64,000 bases of DNA from Lachnospiraceae bacterium (lineage in GTDB: Bacteria > Bacillota > Clostridia > Lachnospirales > Lachnospiraceae), in contig JAEEXG010000008.1 of NCBI GenBank assembly GCA_016291405.1, forward strand, positions 1-64,000. Direction: 5' to 3'. Under the pieces are notes generated by a model. It saw only the letters and a list, made by a program, of their open reading frames with translations. It made no database searches and was not told the DNA's origin. The position numbers and the translations under genes are program-made. Below, piece by piece: positions 18,743 to 27,811 of this stretch; within the stretch, counting starts at the first letter, position 1, and every line of letters starts with the position of its first letter.

Positions 18743-18982
18743 TCCTATTATAGGATTTGAAGTATATATACGTAGTAATTAATTGATTTATTCAATTATT
18801 TGAGCCTACGAATAATACTTTTGAAACCGAGGAGAGCTCAATAATACGGAGAGCTCGTAACCTGTCGGAAAAATCGGGAGCCGTCCCGATCGGGTGATAT
18901 TAATCACCTCATTCAATTAGTAATTGCATGCAAGGCATGCGCACATGTGGCATAAGCCACGAGAATTTGGAGGAAATAAAAA
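18743..18982 (+). promoter_or_regulatory. Hairpin-rich spacer before rpsM
   Basis: 240 nt without an ORF. There is a chain of small inverted repeats: AATCCTA/TAGGATT over the rpmJ stop, ATCGGGA/TCCCGAT (18873-18890, GCCG loop), GGTGAT/ATCACC (18893-18908, ATTA loop), GCATGC/GCATGC (18926-18940) and GTGGC/GCCAC (18947-18960, ATAA loop). There is also a direct repeat GGAGAGCTC near 18832 and 18848. None has a U-tract. An autoregulatory leader for the alpha-operon segment is plausible. Confidence 0.5.
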
Positions 18983-19351
18983 ATGGCTCGTATCGCAGGT
19001 ATTGACTTACCCAGAGAAAAACGTGTTGAAATCGGTTTGACTTACATCTACGGTATCGGTAGAACATCATCAAACAAGATTTTGGCAGCCGCAAAGGTTA
19101 ACCCTGACACTCGTGTTAGAGATTTAACTGACGAAGAAGTTAAGAGAATCGGCGAAGTTATCGCTGAAGGCTACACAATCGAAGGTGACCTTCGTCGTGA
19201 AGTAGCATTCAACATCAAGACTCTTCAGGAAATCGGATGTTACAGAGGTATCCGTCATCGTAAGGGACTTCCCGTACGTGGACAGAAGACAAAGACAAAC
19301 GCTCGTACTCGTAAGGGTCCCAAGCGTACTGTAGCAAATAAGAAGAAGTAA
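18983..19351 (+). CDS. rpsM: 30S ribosomal protein S13
   Basis: 122 residues, start [26 protein letters not shown], with an H2TH motif and basic tail ([23 protein letters not shown]). It is a head protein forming inter-subunit bridges. TTGGAGG precedes the ATG. Confidence 0.98.
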   Translation: MARIAGIDLPREKRVEIGLTYIYGIGRTSSNKILAAAKVNPDTRVRDLTDEEVKRIGEVIAEGYTIEGDLRREVAFNIKTLQEIGCYRGIRHRKGLPVRGQKTKTNARTRKGPKRTVANKKK

Positions 19352-19393
19352 GTAACCAGTAAATAGTAATTGGAGAAAGTAGGTTAGTTTAAA

Positions 19394-19786
19394 ATGGCTA
19401 AAGTTGCAAAGAAAGTAACAAAAAAGCGCGTAAAGAAAAACGTTGAACGTGGACAGGCACATATCCAGGCATCTTTCAACAACACAATTGTTACATTAAC
19501 AGATGCTGAAGGTAACGCTTTATCATGGGCAAGTGCCGGTGGTCTTGGATTTAGAGGTTCAAAGAAATCTACTCCCTATGCTGCACAGATGGCCGCAGAG
19601 ACAGCTACAAAGGCTGCTATCCCTCACGGCTTAAAGTATGTTGACGTATTTGTAAAGGGTCCCGGCTCAGGCCGTGAAGCTGCAATTCGTGCACTTGCTG
19701 CTGCAGGTTTGGAAGTTGTTTCTATCAGAGACGTAACTCCTGTACCTCACAACGGATGCAGACCCCCCAAGCGTCGTCGTGTGTAG
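19394..19786 (+). CDS. rpsK: 30S ribosomal protein S11
   Basis: 130 residues with [15 protein letters not shown] and the C-terminal [15 protein letters not shown]. It lies on the platform by the mRNA exit. It is preceded by GGAGAAAG. Confidence 0.98.
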   Translation: MAKVAKKVTKKRVKKNVERGQAHIQASFNNTIVTLTDAEGNALSWASAGGLGFRGSKKSTPYAAQMAAETATKAAIPHGLKYVDVFVKGPGSGREAAIRALAAAGLEVVSIRDVTPVPHNGCRPPKRRRV

Positions 19787-19882
19787 TCTTATTTACTGTT
19801 TTTAATAAGACAATTAACAAGCGTTGGAAGAAGACAGCCTAGAAGGCTGCTGTAAACAATAATTTGAAAGGAAATTAAAACA

Positions 19883-20473
19883 ATGGCAATTAACAGAACT
19901 CCTGTATTAAAAAGATGCAGATCTTTAGACCTTGATCCTATCTTTTTAGGATATGACAAGAAGTCAAACAGAAGCTCACGTGCAGGCAAGAAGATGTCTG
20001 AATACGGATTACAGCTTCGTGAAAAGCAGAAAGCAAAATTCATCTACGGCGTACTTGAAAAGCCTTTCCGTAACTACTATGAAAAGGCTGATCGTATGAA
20101 AGGTATGACCGGTGAAAACCTTATGGTTATGCTTGAATCAAGACTTGACAACGTAATCTTCCGTATGGGATTTGCTCGTACACGTAAGGAAGCAAGACAG
20201 GTTGTTGACCACAAGCATGTATTGGTAAACGGAAAGTTAATCAACATTCCTTCTTACCTCATCAAGGCCGGCGATGTTATCACATTGACAGACAAGGCTA
20301 AAGAATTACAGCGTTATAAAGATGTCCTTGAAGTAACAGGCGCTAGACTTGTTCCTGAATGGATTGACGTAGATCAGGACGCTTTCAAGGGAACCATCAA
20401 GAATCTTCCTACAAGAGAAATGATTGATGTTCCTGTTAACGAAATGCTTATTGTCGAATTATATTCAAAATAA
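19883..20473 (+). CDS. rpsD: 30S ribosomal protein S4 (zinc-free N-terminus)
   Basis: 196 residues. The C-terminal S4 RNA-binding domain (SRLDNVIFRMGFARTRKEARQVV) is clear. The N-terminus (MAINRTPVLKRCRSLDLDPIF) lacks the four-cysteine zinc knuckle of many S4 proteins, having a single Cys, as in related Clostridia. S4 nucleates 30S assembly and in Bacillus represses its own mRNA. The 96-nt spacer upstream has TCTTATT/AATAAGA and CAGCC/GGCTG inverted repeats. Confidence 0.97.
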   Translation: MAINRTPVLKRCRSLDLDPIFLGYDKKSNRSSRAGKKMSEYGLQLREKQKAKFIYGVLEKPFRNYYEKADRMKGMTGENLMVMLESRLDNVIFRMGFARTRKEARQVVDHKHVLVNGKLINIPSYLIKAGDVITLTDKAKELQRYKDVLEVTGARLVPEWIDVDQDAFKGTIKNLPTREMIDVPVNEMLIVELYSK

Positions 20474-20509
20474 AGTAATTTCACAAAATCCTAAAGGAGG
20501 GTATTTACT

Positions 20510-21478
20510 GTGTTTGAATTTGAAAGACCGAATGTTGAAGTTGTTGAAGTGTCCGAAGATAAGAAGTATGGCAAGTTTGTTGCTGAGCCCCTTGAGAGAG
20601 GCTATGGTATTACCCTTGGCAATTCTTTAAGAAGAATCATGCTTTCTTCATTACCCGGTGCTGCAGTAAGCCAGATTAAGATTGAAGGTGTACTCCATGA
20701 GTTTTCTTCAATTCCCGGAGTAAAAGAAGACGTAACTGAAATTATCTTAAATGTTAAGAAACTCGCAATCAGAAATACAAGTGATTCATATGAGCCCAAG
20801 ACAGCTTATATCGATTTCACAGGTGAAGGCGTTATCAAAGCTTCAGACATTCAGGCTGATTCTGACATTGAAATCTTAAATCCCGATCTTGTAATCGCTA
20901 CACTTTGCGGCGGCAAGGATGCTAAGTTCTACATGGAACTTACAATCACAAAGGGCCGTGGATACGTAAGCGCAGACAAGAATAAAAACGATGATCTTCC
21001 CATCGGTGTTATTGCAGTTGATTCAATCTACACACCTGTAGAAAGAGTTAACATGACTGTTAACAACACTCGTGTAGGTCAGGTTACTGATTTTGACAAA
21101 CTTACATTAGACGTTTATACAAACGGTACTCTTGCTCCCGAAGAGGCTGTAAGCCTTGCAGCAAAGGTATTAAGTGAGCACTTGTCACTCTTCATCGACC
21201 TTTCCGAAGCAGGACAGAAGACAGACGTTATCACAAGTAAGGAAGACAGCTCTAAGGGAAGACCTGTTGATGACATGAGCATCGATGAGTTGGAACTTTC
21301 TGTTCGTTCTTACAACTGCTTAAAGAGAGCAGGCATCAATACTGTTGGTGAACTTGTAAACAAGACACCCGAAGACATGATGAAGGTTAGAAACCTTGGA
21401 CGCAAGTCTTTAGAAGAAGTATTGTTCAAACTTAAGGAGTTAGGTTTACAGTTAAACTCCGTTGAAGACATGATATAG
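20510..21478 (+). CDS. rpoA: RNA polymerase alpha subunit
   Basis: 322 residues from a GTG 8 nt after AAAGGAGGG. The alpha-NTD assembly domain holds [22 protein letters not shown]. After an acidic linker ([13 protein letters not shown]), the alpha-CTD ([22 protein letters not shown]) binds UP elements and activators. It sits between rpsD and rplQ as usual. Confidence 0.98.
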   Translation: MFEFERPNVEVVEVSEDKKYGKFVAEPLERGYGITLGNSLRRIMLSSLPGAAVSQIKIEGVLHEFSSIPGVKEDVTEIILNVKKLAIRNTSDSYEPKTAYIDFTGEGVIKASDIQADSDIEILNPDLVIATLCGGKDAKFYMELTITKGRGYVSADKNKNDDLPIGVIAVDSIYTPVERVNMTVNNTRVGQVTDFDKLTLDVYTNGTLAPEEAVSLAAKVLSEHLSLFIDLSEAGQKTDVITSKEDSSKGRPVDDMSIDELELSVRSYNCLKRAGINTVGELVNKTPEDMMKVRNLGRKSLEEVLFKLKELGLQLNSVEDMI

Positions 21479-21536
21479 TTTAGAATGCATTGATTGTGCG
21501 GTAAGACCGTAAGAGCACGCACGAAAGGAATTTAAA

Positions 21537-22019
21537 ATGGCAAAGTACAGAAAGTTAAGCAGAACATCTGCACAGAGAAAGGCTTTATTAAGAGGCCAGG
21601 TAACATCATTAATTGCTAACGGCAAGATCGTTACAACAGAAGCTAAGGCTAAAGAAGTTTCTAAGATCGCTGAAGGACTTATTGCATTAGCAGTTAAGGA
21701 AAAAGACAATTTTGAAACAGTTAAAGTAACAGCTAAGGTTGCCAAGAAAGATAAAGATGGCAAGCGCGTTAAAGAAGTAGTAGACGGAAAGAAAGTTACT
21801 GTGTACGAATCAGTTGAGAAGGAAATCAAGAAAGATAAGCCTTCAAGACTTCACGCACGTCGTCAGATGCTTAAGGTTCTCTACACAGACGAAACCAACA
21901 AGCTCTTCGATGAAATCGCTCCCAAGTATGTAAATCGTAACGGTGGTTACACAAGAATCGTTAAGATTGGTCAGCGTAAGGGTGATGCTGCAATGGAAGT
22001 ACTTCTTGAGTTAGTTTAA
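21537..22019 (+). CDS. rplQ: 50S ribosomal protein L17 with internal lysine-rich insertion
   Basis: 160 residues against about 115-120 for most bacterial L17. The extra ~40 residues lie at about 60-105 ([22 protein letters not shown]...) between the standard N-terminal [19 protein letters not shown] and C-terminal [22 protein letters not shown]. The insert is highly charged. It is the last gene of the superoperon and is followed by a strong terminator. Confidence 0.97.
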   Translation: MAKYRKLSRTSAQRKALLRGQVTSLIANGKIVTTEAKAKEVSKIAEGLIALAVKEKDNFETVKVTAKVAKKDKDGKRVKEVVDGKKVTVYESVEKEIKKDKPSRLHARRQMLKVLYTDETNKLFDEIAPKYVNRNGGYTRIVKIGQRKGDAAMEVLLELV

Positions 22020-22029
22020 TTCAAAGATA

Positions 22030-22060
22030 AAAGAGAGTATCGAAAGATACTCTCTTTTTT
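22030..22060 (+). terminator. Terminator of the ribosomal superoperon
   Basis: AAAGAGAGTATC/GATACTCTCTTT with a GAAA tetraloop and a run of six T. Confidence 0.93.
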
Positions 22061-22077
22061 GTTATTCGTTTATTTAA

Positions 22078-22278
22078 TTATTTTCCGTTCTTTGCGGCAT
22101 ACTCGGCTAAGGTTTCATTGCCACCCATCACTCTTGCAATTATGGCGCATATGATAATGATGAGAATAATCTTAGCTAGGGGTATGATTATATTTTTTTC
22201 ATATGGTGCAAGTTTTTCACGTATTATTTTGTATTTATCTTTAAAGAAAGATCCTATTCTCTCCAATAAGCTTTTCAT
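22078..22278 (-). CDS. Small single-span membrane protein
   Basis: 66 residues. A basic amphipathic N-terminus (MKSLLERIGSFFKDKYKIIREKLAPYEK) precedes one very hydrophobic helix (NIIIPLAKIILIIIICAIIARVM), then a short tail, GGNETLAEYAAKNGK. AAGGAA lies 10 nt before the ATG. It has no recognised family. It is wedged between the superoperon terminator and ecfA1 on the opposite strand. Composition and ribosome binding site make it a likely real gene. Confidence 0.6.
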   Translation of the reverse strand: MKSLLERIGSFFKDKYKIIREKLAPYEKNIIIPLAKIILIIIICAIIARVMGGNETLAEYAAKNGK

Positions 22279-22367
22279 ATGCCCAGTTCCTTGTATTTTC
22301 TTTGTAATTTAAGTATAATCAATTAGATTGTAATATTCTAGTTTATTCTTTGATAAAGGTAATTAAA

Positions 22368-23219
22368 GTGGAAATTGTAAAAGCAGATCATCTTTCATTT
22401 GATTATATAAGACGAGACGAAGAAGGCAACGTTGAAGGCATCACGACAGCAGTCAACAATGTTTCTTTCACCGTTAAAAAAGGAGAGTTTGTGGCAATCC
22501 TTGGTCATAACGGCTCCGGTAAATCCACTCTTGCCAAGCACTTAAACGCAACTTTGTACCCCACAGAGGGTGCGGTTTATGTGGAAGGCAAGGATACTAA
22601 CGATGAAAAGAACCTTTGGGATATACGTGAGACAGTTGGAATGGTGTTTCAAAATCCCGACAACCAGATAATCGGTCAGATTGTTGAAGAAGACGTTGGG
22701 TTCGGACCTGAAAACTTAGGCGTTCCCACTAAGGAAATCTGGGAAAGAGTTGAAGAATCCTTAAAGGCAGTGGGAATGTATGAGTATAGAACCAAATCTC
22801 CCAATAGATTATCAGGCGGACAAAAGCAGAGAGTGTCAATTGCAGGCGTGCTTGCAATGCATCCTTCTTGCATAGTGTTTGATGAACCAACGGCCATGCT
22901 TGACCCCATAGGACGTAAAGAAGTTATAAGAGCCGCAAGAGCTTTAAATGATGTTGAAAAAATCACGGTAATTTTGATTACTCACTACATGGATGAAATT
23001 GTTCATGCAGATAAAGTAATTGTAATGGATAAAGGTTCAATCGCAATGGCGGGAACTCCACGTGAAATCTTTTCGCAGATTGATAAGCTTAAAGAACTTA
23101 GGCTTGATGTGCCGCAGGTAACAATGTGTGCGCACTTACTTAAAGAAAAGGGATTAAATATTCCCGGAACAATACTTACAAATGATGAGCTAATAGAGGC
23201 TTTAAAGAAATGTCGATAA
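22368..23219 (+). CDS. ecfA1: ECF transporter ATPase EcfA1
   Basis: 283 residues from the GTG at 22368, six nt after AAAGGT. The track's TTG at 22350 lies upstream of that site. The ATPase has Walker [10 protein letters not shown], signature LSGGQKQR, Walker [12 protein letters not shown] and an H-loop (ITHYMDE). With EcfA2 and EcfT it forms the energising module shared by several vitamin-binding S components. No S component is encoded in this window, as expected for group II modules. It overlaps ecfA2 by 10 bases. Confidence 0.95.
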   Translation: MEIVKADHLSFDYIRRDEEGNVEGITTAVNNVSFTVKKGEFVAILGHNGSGKSTLAKHLNATLYPTEGAVYVEGKDTNDEKNLWDIRETVGMVFQNPDNQIIGQIVEEDVGFGPENLGVPTKEIWERVEESLKAVGMYEYRTKSPNRLSGGQKQRVSIAGVLAMHPSCIVFDEPTAMLDPIGRKEVIRAARALNDVEKITVILITHYMDEIVHADKVIVMDKGSIAMAGTPREIFSQIDKLKELRLDVPQVTMCAHLLKEKGLNIPGTILTNDELIEALKKCR

Positions 23220-24049
23220 TTGTAAATCATGTTACGTATCGTTATAATGCAGGAACCGCAATGGAAAATACCGCACTTAACGATGTAAATATTAAAATAA
23301 ATGATTCTGAATTCATAGGTCTTATCGGGCATACGGGCTCGGGTAAGTCGACCTTGGTGCAACATTTAAACGGGCTTATAAAGCCTACGGAAGGCGGCAT
23401 CTATGTTGACGGAGCAGATATATGGGACGAAGGATATGATTTAAAGAAACTTCGCGGAGAAGTGGGACTTGTATTTCAATATCCCGAGCATCAGCTTTTT
23501 GAAACAGATGTGTTTACGGATGTTTGCTTTGGACCAAAGAACTTAGGCCTTTCTGAAAAAGAGATTCAGTTAAGAGCCTATGAAGCATTAAAAATGGTTG
23601 GAATTGAAGATGATTATTTCTACCAGTCACCCTTTGATTTATCCGGTGGCCAAAAGCGAAGAGTGGCCATTGCGGGAGTGCTTGCCATGAAGCCTAAAGT
23701 GCTTGTGCTTGACGAACCTACGGCAGGTCTTGATCCTAAGGGCAGAGATGAGCTTTTGGATAAGCTTTCTTCCATTAGAAAAGAAACCGGATGCACAATA
23801 GTGCTTGTGTCTCACAGCATGGAAGATGTTGCAAACTATGCTGACAGAATTGTCGTTATGGATAAGGGAACCGTGGTCTACGACGATACGCCGAGGAATG
23901 TCTTTAAGCATTACAAAGAGCTAAAAGAAATGGGGCTTGGCGTTCCGCAGATAACAGAAACCATGTATGCGTTAAAAGAAGCAGGTTTCAACGTTTCAAC
24001 AGATATAATTACTATAGAAGAAGCAGTTAAGGAAATACTTGGATGTTAA
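23210..24049 (+). CDS. ecfA2: ECF transporter ATPase EcfA2
   Basis: 279 residues, the partner ATPase: Walker [10 protein letters not shown], signature [16 protein letters not shown], Walker [12 protein letters not shown] and H-loop VSHSMEDV. It overlaps ecfA1 by 10 bases and ecfT by 7, showing tight coupling. Confidence 0.95.
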   Translation: MSIIVNHVTYRYNAGTAMENTALNDVNIKINDSEFIGLIGHTGSGKSTLVQHLNGLIKPTEGGIYVDGADIWDEGYDLKKLRGEVGLVFQYPEHQLFETDVFTDVCFGPKNLGLSEKEIQLRAYEALKMVGIEDDYFYQSPFDLSGGQKRRVAIAGVLAMKPKVLVLDEPTAGLDPKGRDELLDKLSSIRKETGCTIVLVSHSMEDVANYADRIVVMDKGTVVYDDTPRNVFKHYKELKEMGLGVPQITETMYALKEAGFNVSTDIITIEEAVKEILGC

Positions 24050-24843
24050 AAGATATAACACTGGGTCAGTACTACCCGCAGGAATCGGTAATACACAGGC
24101 TTGACCCAAGAGTGAAATTGTTTGGAACCTTTCTTTTCATCATTTCACTTTTTATAAATGACAATTTCATAGGATATATTGCATCGGTGTTGTTTTTGAC
24201 AACGGTGATAATCCTTTCAAAGGTACCTTTTTCTTTTATGGTACGAGGCATGAAGGCAATTGTGCTTTTGCTTCTTTTCTCGGTTGTTTTAAATCTTTTT
24301 ATGACCGAAGGTGAGGTACTGGTTTCTTTTTGGAAACTAACCATCACAAAAGAAGGGCTCTATACCGCTATATTTATGGCGCTTAGGCTTTCTTTCCTAA
24401 TTATTGGTTCGAGCATTATGACTCTTACCACAACGCCCAATCACTTAACCGACGGCCTTGAAAAGAGCCTTGGATTTTTGAAAGTGATAAGAGTGCCGGT
24501 TCATGAAATATCAATGATGATGTCCATTGCCTTAAGGTTTATCCCGATTTTGATGGAAGAAACCGACAAGATCATGAGAGCGCAGATGGCAAGAGGCGCC
24601 GATTTTGAGAGTAAGAATTTAATTAAAAGAATAAAGAGTTTGATTCCGTTACTGGTACCGCTTTTTGTTTCAGCCTTCAGACGTGCAAACGATCTTGCAA
24701 TGGCAATGGAGGCAAGATGCTATAAAGGCGGAGAGGGAAGAACCAAGATGAAGCCCTTAAAGTACCAAGGAATAGACAGAGTATCGTATTTGATCATTTT
24801 GCTTTATTTTGCAAGTATAATTGCAATCAGGGTAATCGTATGA
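24043..24843 (+). CDS. ecfT: ECF transporter transmembrane protein EcfT
   Basis: 266 residues with about five membrane helices and two C-terminal coupling helices holding the X-Arg-Gly-type motifs (MARGADF and MEARCYKGG) that contact EcfA1 and EcfA2. It begins with the family's conserved LGQYYPQESVIHRLDPRVKLFGT. It overlaps truA by four bases (ATGA). Confidence 0.95.
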   Translation: MLKDITLGQYYPQESVIHRLDPRVKLFGTFLFIISLFINDNFIGYIASVLFLTTVIILSKVPFSFMVRGMKAIVLLLLFSVVLNLFMTEGEVLVSFWKLTITKEGLYTAIFMALRLSFLIIGSSIMTLTTTPNHLTDGLEKSLGFLKVIRVPVHEISMMMSIALRFIPILMEETDKIMRAQMARGADFESKNLIKRIKSLIPLLVPLFVSAFRRANDLAMAMEARCYKGGEGRTKMKPLKYQGIDRVSYLIILLYFASIIAIRVIV

Positions 24844-25598
24844 GAAGAGTGCTTTTGTGCGTAGCATACGACGGGACGGCATACGCCGGATGGCAGGTTC
24901 AAAAGAATGCAGTGACCGTTGAAGGTGAACTTAATAAAGCTCTTTCAGATTTGTGCAAAGAAACCGTTGAGGTTATCGGAGCAAGCAGAACGGATGCCGG
25001 GGTTCACAGTTTATCAAGCATGTGCGTGTTTGATACAAATATGAGAATGCCTGCCGAAAAGTTTTCTTTTGCCTTAAATACTAAGCTTCCCGATGATATC
25101 AGGGTGGTGTGGTCTAAAGAAGTGAATGAAAACTTTCATCCAAGACACTGCTTAACAGAGAAAACTTACGAATACCATATATACAATGCGGATTTTATGC
25201 CGCCCACAAAGAGGCTTTATGCATATCAAGAAAGGCGTGAGCTTAACATTGAAGCTATGAAAGAAGCTTCGAAATATCTGGTGGGAGAGCATGATTTTAA
25301 AAGTTTTTGCAGCGCCGAATCAACTGCGGAAACAACAGTAAGAACAATAACAGACATTGATGTCTTTAAAGATGGCGAAGAAGTAGTCATTTCGGTCTCG
25401 GGAAACGGATTTTTATACAATCAGGTAAGAATCATAGCAGGCACCCTTATGTGGGTGGGCTTAGGCGTTAGAAAACCTGAAGACGTAAAAGATATGTTAG
25501 AAGCCCTCGACAGAAGTGCAAGCGGACCTACCGCACCGGCCCACGGACTCCTTTTAAAAAGCTTTAAATTTTTGGAAGAAGAGGGCTTGAAACCTTGA
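24840..25598 (+). CDS. truA: tRNA pseudouridine(38-40) synthase TruA
   Basis: 252 residues. It isomerises U38-U40 in the anticodon arm. The catalytic aspartate lies in GASRTDAGVHS, and the N-terminal VAYDGTAYAGWQVQ and the FLYNQVRIIAGTLMWVG motifs are typical. It is co-transcribed with ecfT through a 4-base overlap. rplM follows behind its own promoter. Confidence 0.97.
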   Translation: MRRVLLCVAYDGTAYAGWQVQKNAVTVEGELNKALSDLCKETVEVIGASRTDAGVHSLSSMCVFDTNMRMPAEKFSFALNTKLPDDIRVVWSKEVNENFHPRHCLTEKTYEYHIYNADFMPPTKRLYAYQERRELNIEAMKEASKYLVGEHDFKSFCSAESTAETTVRTITDIDVFKDGEEVVISVSGNGFLYNQVRIIAGTLMWVGLGVRKPEDVKDMLEALDRSASGPTAPAHGLLLKSFKFLEEEGLKP

Positions 25599-25606
25599 AA
25601 ATGTGC

Positions 25607-25635
25607 TTGACAGAGCCACTTTCTTTGGTTATACT
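25607..25635 (+). promoter_or_regulatory. Promoter of rplM-rpsI
   Basis: TTGACA (25607-25612), a 17-bp spacer and TATACT (25630-25635): near-consensus. Confidence 0.85.
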
Positions 25636-25642
25636 GTCTTAG

Positions 25643-25712
25643 TGTGCGAATGCGTTTAGTGTGCCTTACCACTGCCCCGGAAAGGCATATGAACATAAAT
25701 TCACGATAGTAC
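25643..25712 (+). promoter_or_regulatory. L13 ribosomal leader
   Basis: The sequence GTGTGCCTTACCACTGCCCCGGAAAGGC...TGAACATAAATTCACGATAGT matches the L13 leader RNA pattern of Firmicutes. It has a GCCTT/AAGGC stem (25663-25686) followed by a small TGAA/TTCA hairpin, just before the rplM ribosome binding site. Autoregulation by L13 is the expected role. Confidence 0.8.
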
Positions 25713-25736
25713 TTGATTTTTTATGGAGGAAACACA

Positions 25737-26165
25737 ATGAAAACATTTATGGCAAATCCTGCTACCATCGAAAGAAAATGGTATGTAGTTGACGCTACAG
25801 ATAAGACTCTTGGACGTTTAGCTTCTGAAATTGCTAAGGTTTTAAGAGGTAAGAACAAAGCAATTTTCACTCCTCATGTTGATACAGGTGATTATGTAAT
25901 CGTTGTAAACGCTGAGAAGATTTCTGTTACAGGTAAGAAGATGGAAGAAAAGACATACTTCCGTCACTCTGATTATGTAGGCGGTGTACGCACAATGCCT
26001 TTGTCAGAAAAGCTTGCTACAAAGCCTGAAGAAGTTATCGAAATCGCTGTAAAGGGCATGCTTCCCAAGGGACCTCTTGGACGTAAGATGGCCAAGAAGC
26101 TTTTTGTATACGCAGGACCTGATCACAAGCATGAAGCTCAGAAACCTGAAGTATTGACATTCTAA
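25737..26165 (+). CDS. rplM: 50S ribosomal protein L13
   Basis: 142 residues from the ATG at 25737, 7 nt after GGAGG. The track start at 25713 lies upstream of that site. Conserved [26 protein letters not shown] and the C-terminal [16 protein letters not shown] are present. It is an early-assembly large-subunit protein. Co-transcribed with rpsI. Confidence 0.97.
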   Translation: MKTFMANPATIERKWYVVDATDKTLGRLASEIAKVLRGKNKAIFTPHVDTGDYVIVVNAEKISVTGKKMEEKTYFRHSDYVGGVRTMPLSEKLATKPEEVIEIAVKGMLPKGPLGRKMAKKLFVYAGPDHKHEAQKPEVLTF

Positions 26166-26190
26166 GAGGAACTGAAAGGAGATTACCAAA

Positions 26191-26598
26191 ATGGCTAAGA
26201 AAGCAGCTAAAGCAGCTAAGTTTTACGGAACAGGTAGAAGAAAATCTTCCGTAGCTAGAGTATATTTAGTACCCGGTAAGGGAACTATCACAATTAACAA
26301 GAGAGACATTGATGAATACTTTGGTCTCGAAACATTGAAAGTTATCGTTCGTCAGCCCCTCGCAGCAACAGAAACTGCTGACAAGTACGATGTTATCGTA
26401 ACTGTTAAGGGTGGCGGATTTACAGGCCAGGCAGGTGCTGTTCGTCACGGTATCGCTCGTGCATTACTTACAGTTGATGCAGACTTCAGACCTGTATTAA
26501 AGAAGGCAGGATACCTTACAAGAGATCCTCGTATGAAGGAAAGAAAGAAGTACGGCTTAAAGAAAGCTCGTCGTGCTCCCCAATTTTCAAAACGTTAA
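26191..26598 (+). CDS. rpsI: 30S ribosomal protein S9
   Basis: 135 residues with a short lysine/alanine N-terminal extension before [15 protein letters not shown]. The C-terminal tail [12 protein letters not shown] reaches the P-site tRNA. AAAGGAG precedes the ATG. A terminator follows. Confidence 0.98.
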   Translation: MAKKAAKAAKFYGTGRRKSSVARVYLVPGKGTITINKRDIDEYFGLETLKVIVRQPLAATETADKYDVIVTVKGGGFTGQAGAVRHGIARALLTVDADFRPVLKKAGYLTRDPRMKERKKYGLKKARRAPQFSKR

Positions 26599-26611
26599 TA
26601 AGAACCAAAAC

Positions 26612-26642
26612 AATAGCCTCCACGTATGTGGGGGCTATTTTT
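26612..26642 (+). terminator. Terminator of rplM-rpsI
   Basis: AATAGCCTCCAC/GTGGGGGCTATT stem with a GTAT loop and TTTTT. Confidence 0.9.
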
Positions 26643-26735
26643 GTGTTCTTATACGTTTTGAGAACTGGGGGCACCCAAGAGTATGCCGGAGGCATGCTCG
26701 AGCCGCAACATACTGTTCTAAATTGGGATAGAAAT

Positions 26736-26744
26736 TGATATAAT
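26736..26744 (+). promoter_or_regulatory. Extended -10 promoter before Nudix gene
   Basis: TGATATAAT, a perfect TATAAT with an extended TG. No good -35 is visible. The rest of the 26643-26811 spacer shows only a small TGCC/GGCA repeat. Confidence 0.5.
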
Positions 26745-26811
26745 TGTTAAAAATGATAGTTTATGCTTTTGAATCTTATTTTCTACGATAATAGGAATTT
26801 GAGGAGTTCAA

Positions 26812-27351
26812 ATGAAGAAAATTTTAGTCATGGACGAGAAAAATTATTCACTTGAAATGGATGAAATCATCCGTGAGGCGGTTAGAGCCGTTATTTTTTT
26901 AAAAGGTAAACTGCTGATGATAGAGAATGATTTTGGAGAGACAAAACTCCCTGGAGGGGGTATCGAAAAAGGGGAAAATGAGTATCAGGCTTTGATGAGA
27001 GAGGTAAAAGAGGAAACCGGATATGATGTAATCTATGAGTCAATCAGGCCCTTTGGAGAAATAGAGGAAAAACGTTTATCTACGCATGAGCCAAAGATAT
27101 GGCATCAGATCAGCAGGTTATATTTCTGCGATGTAAAACCTACTAAGGGCCTATGCAATTATACGGAAAACGAAAAACAGTACGGATTTCATCAGGTAAC
27201 CTATTCATTGGATGAAGCTATTTCTAAGAATGAAAAGATGTTGGGAAAAGAAGGAAGACAAGCATGGAATGAGAGAGAGTATAGAACGTTATTACTGATA
27301 CGTGACGCTGTGAAAGACAATCTTATGTCCAAGCCGGATAAAACTATTTAA
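26812..27351 (+). CDS. Nudix hydrolase
   Basis: 179 residues. The Nudix box fits G-x5-E-x7-REUxEExGU exactly (GGIEKGENEYQALMREVKEETGY), so it should hydrolyse a nucleoside diphosphate linked to another moiety; the substrate is unknown. GAGGAG precedes the ATG. It is followed within 20 nt by an ASCH-domain gene and may form an operon with it. Confidence 0.88.
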   Translation: MKKILVMDEKNYSLEMDEIIREAVRAVIFLKGKLLMIENDFGETKLPGGGIEKGENEYQALMREVKEETGYDVIYESIRPFGEIEEKRLSTHEPKIWHQISRLYFCDVKPTKGLCNYTENEKQYGFHQVTYSLDEAISKNEKMLGKEGRQAWNEREYRTLLLIRDAVKDNLMSKPDKTI

Positions 27352-27369
27352 TGTGTGAAGGAATTTAGA

Positions 27370-27717
27370 ATGGAGAATCATATTATGAACTTGACTCCTT
27401 CCCCGCTACGAATGATTAGGGAGGGAAAAAAGACAATAGAACTTCGTTTATATGATGAGAAGCGGAAAGCAATATCAGTGGGTGATACAATAACTTTTTT
27501 GAACACAGAAGATGTGACAGATACTCTGACGGTAATAGTAAAAGAACTGTACATTTTTGATTCATTTGAGGATTTGTATCAGAATCTACCGTTGCTTGAA
27601 TGTGGTTATACGGACGAAGATATAGCAACTGCATCACCGACAGATATGGAAGAGTATTATTCAAAGGAAAAGCAGGCTCAATACGGTGTTGTGGGGATAA
27701 AGATTGCTTTGTTTTAG
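27370..27717 (+). CDS. ASCH-domain protein
   Basis: 115 residues from the ATG at 27370, which is 7 nt after AAGGA. The track's GTG at 27355 precedes that site. The protein has the ASCH signature (MIREGKKTIELRLYDEKRKAISVGDTITFLN). ASCH folds resemble PUA domains and bind RNA or modified nucleosides; some are amidohydrolases of modified cytidine. Together with the upstream Nudix gene this suggests nucleotide or RNA metabolism. The function is inferred. Confidence 0.82.
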   Translation: MENHIMNLTPSPLRMIREGKKTIELRLYDEKRKAISVGDTITFLNTEDVTDTLTVIVKELYIFDSFEDLYQNLPLLECGYTDEDIATASPTDMEEYYSKEKQAQYGVVGIKIALF

Positions 27718-27811
27718 ATTTAAAGCAATGGAATAGACGTGATTTATTATTTCTGCTATCATTTTGAGTAAGCTAGTATTTGACAGAAGCGCTTAATCGG
27801 AGGGTTGCAAA

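Noticed and set aside
27780-27785. TTGACA before the SDR gene
   Set aside because: A -10 at proper spacing would fall on the ribosome binding site, so it cannot be the gene's promoter.
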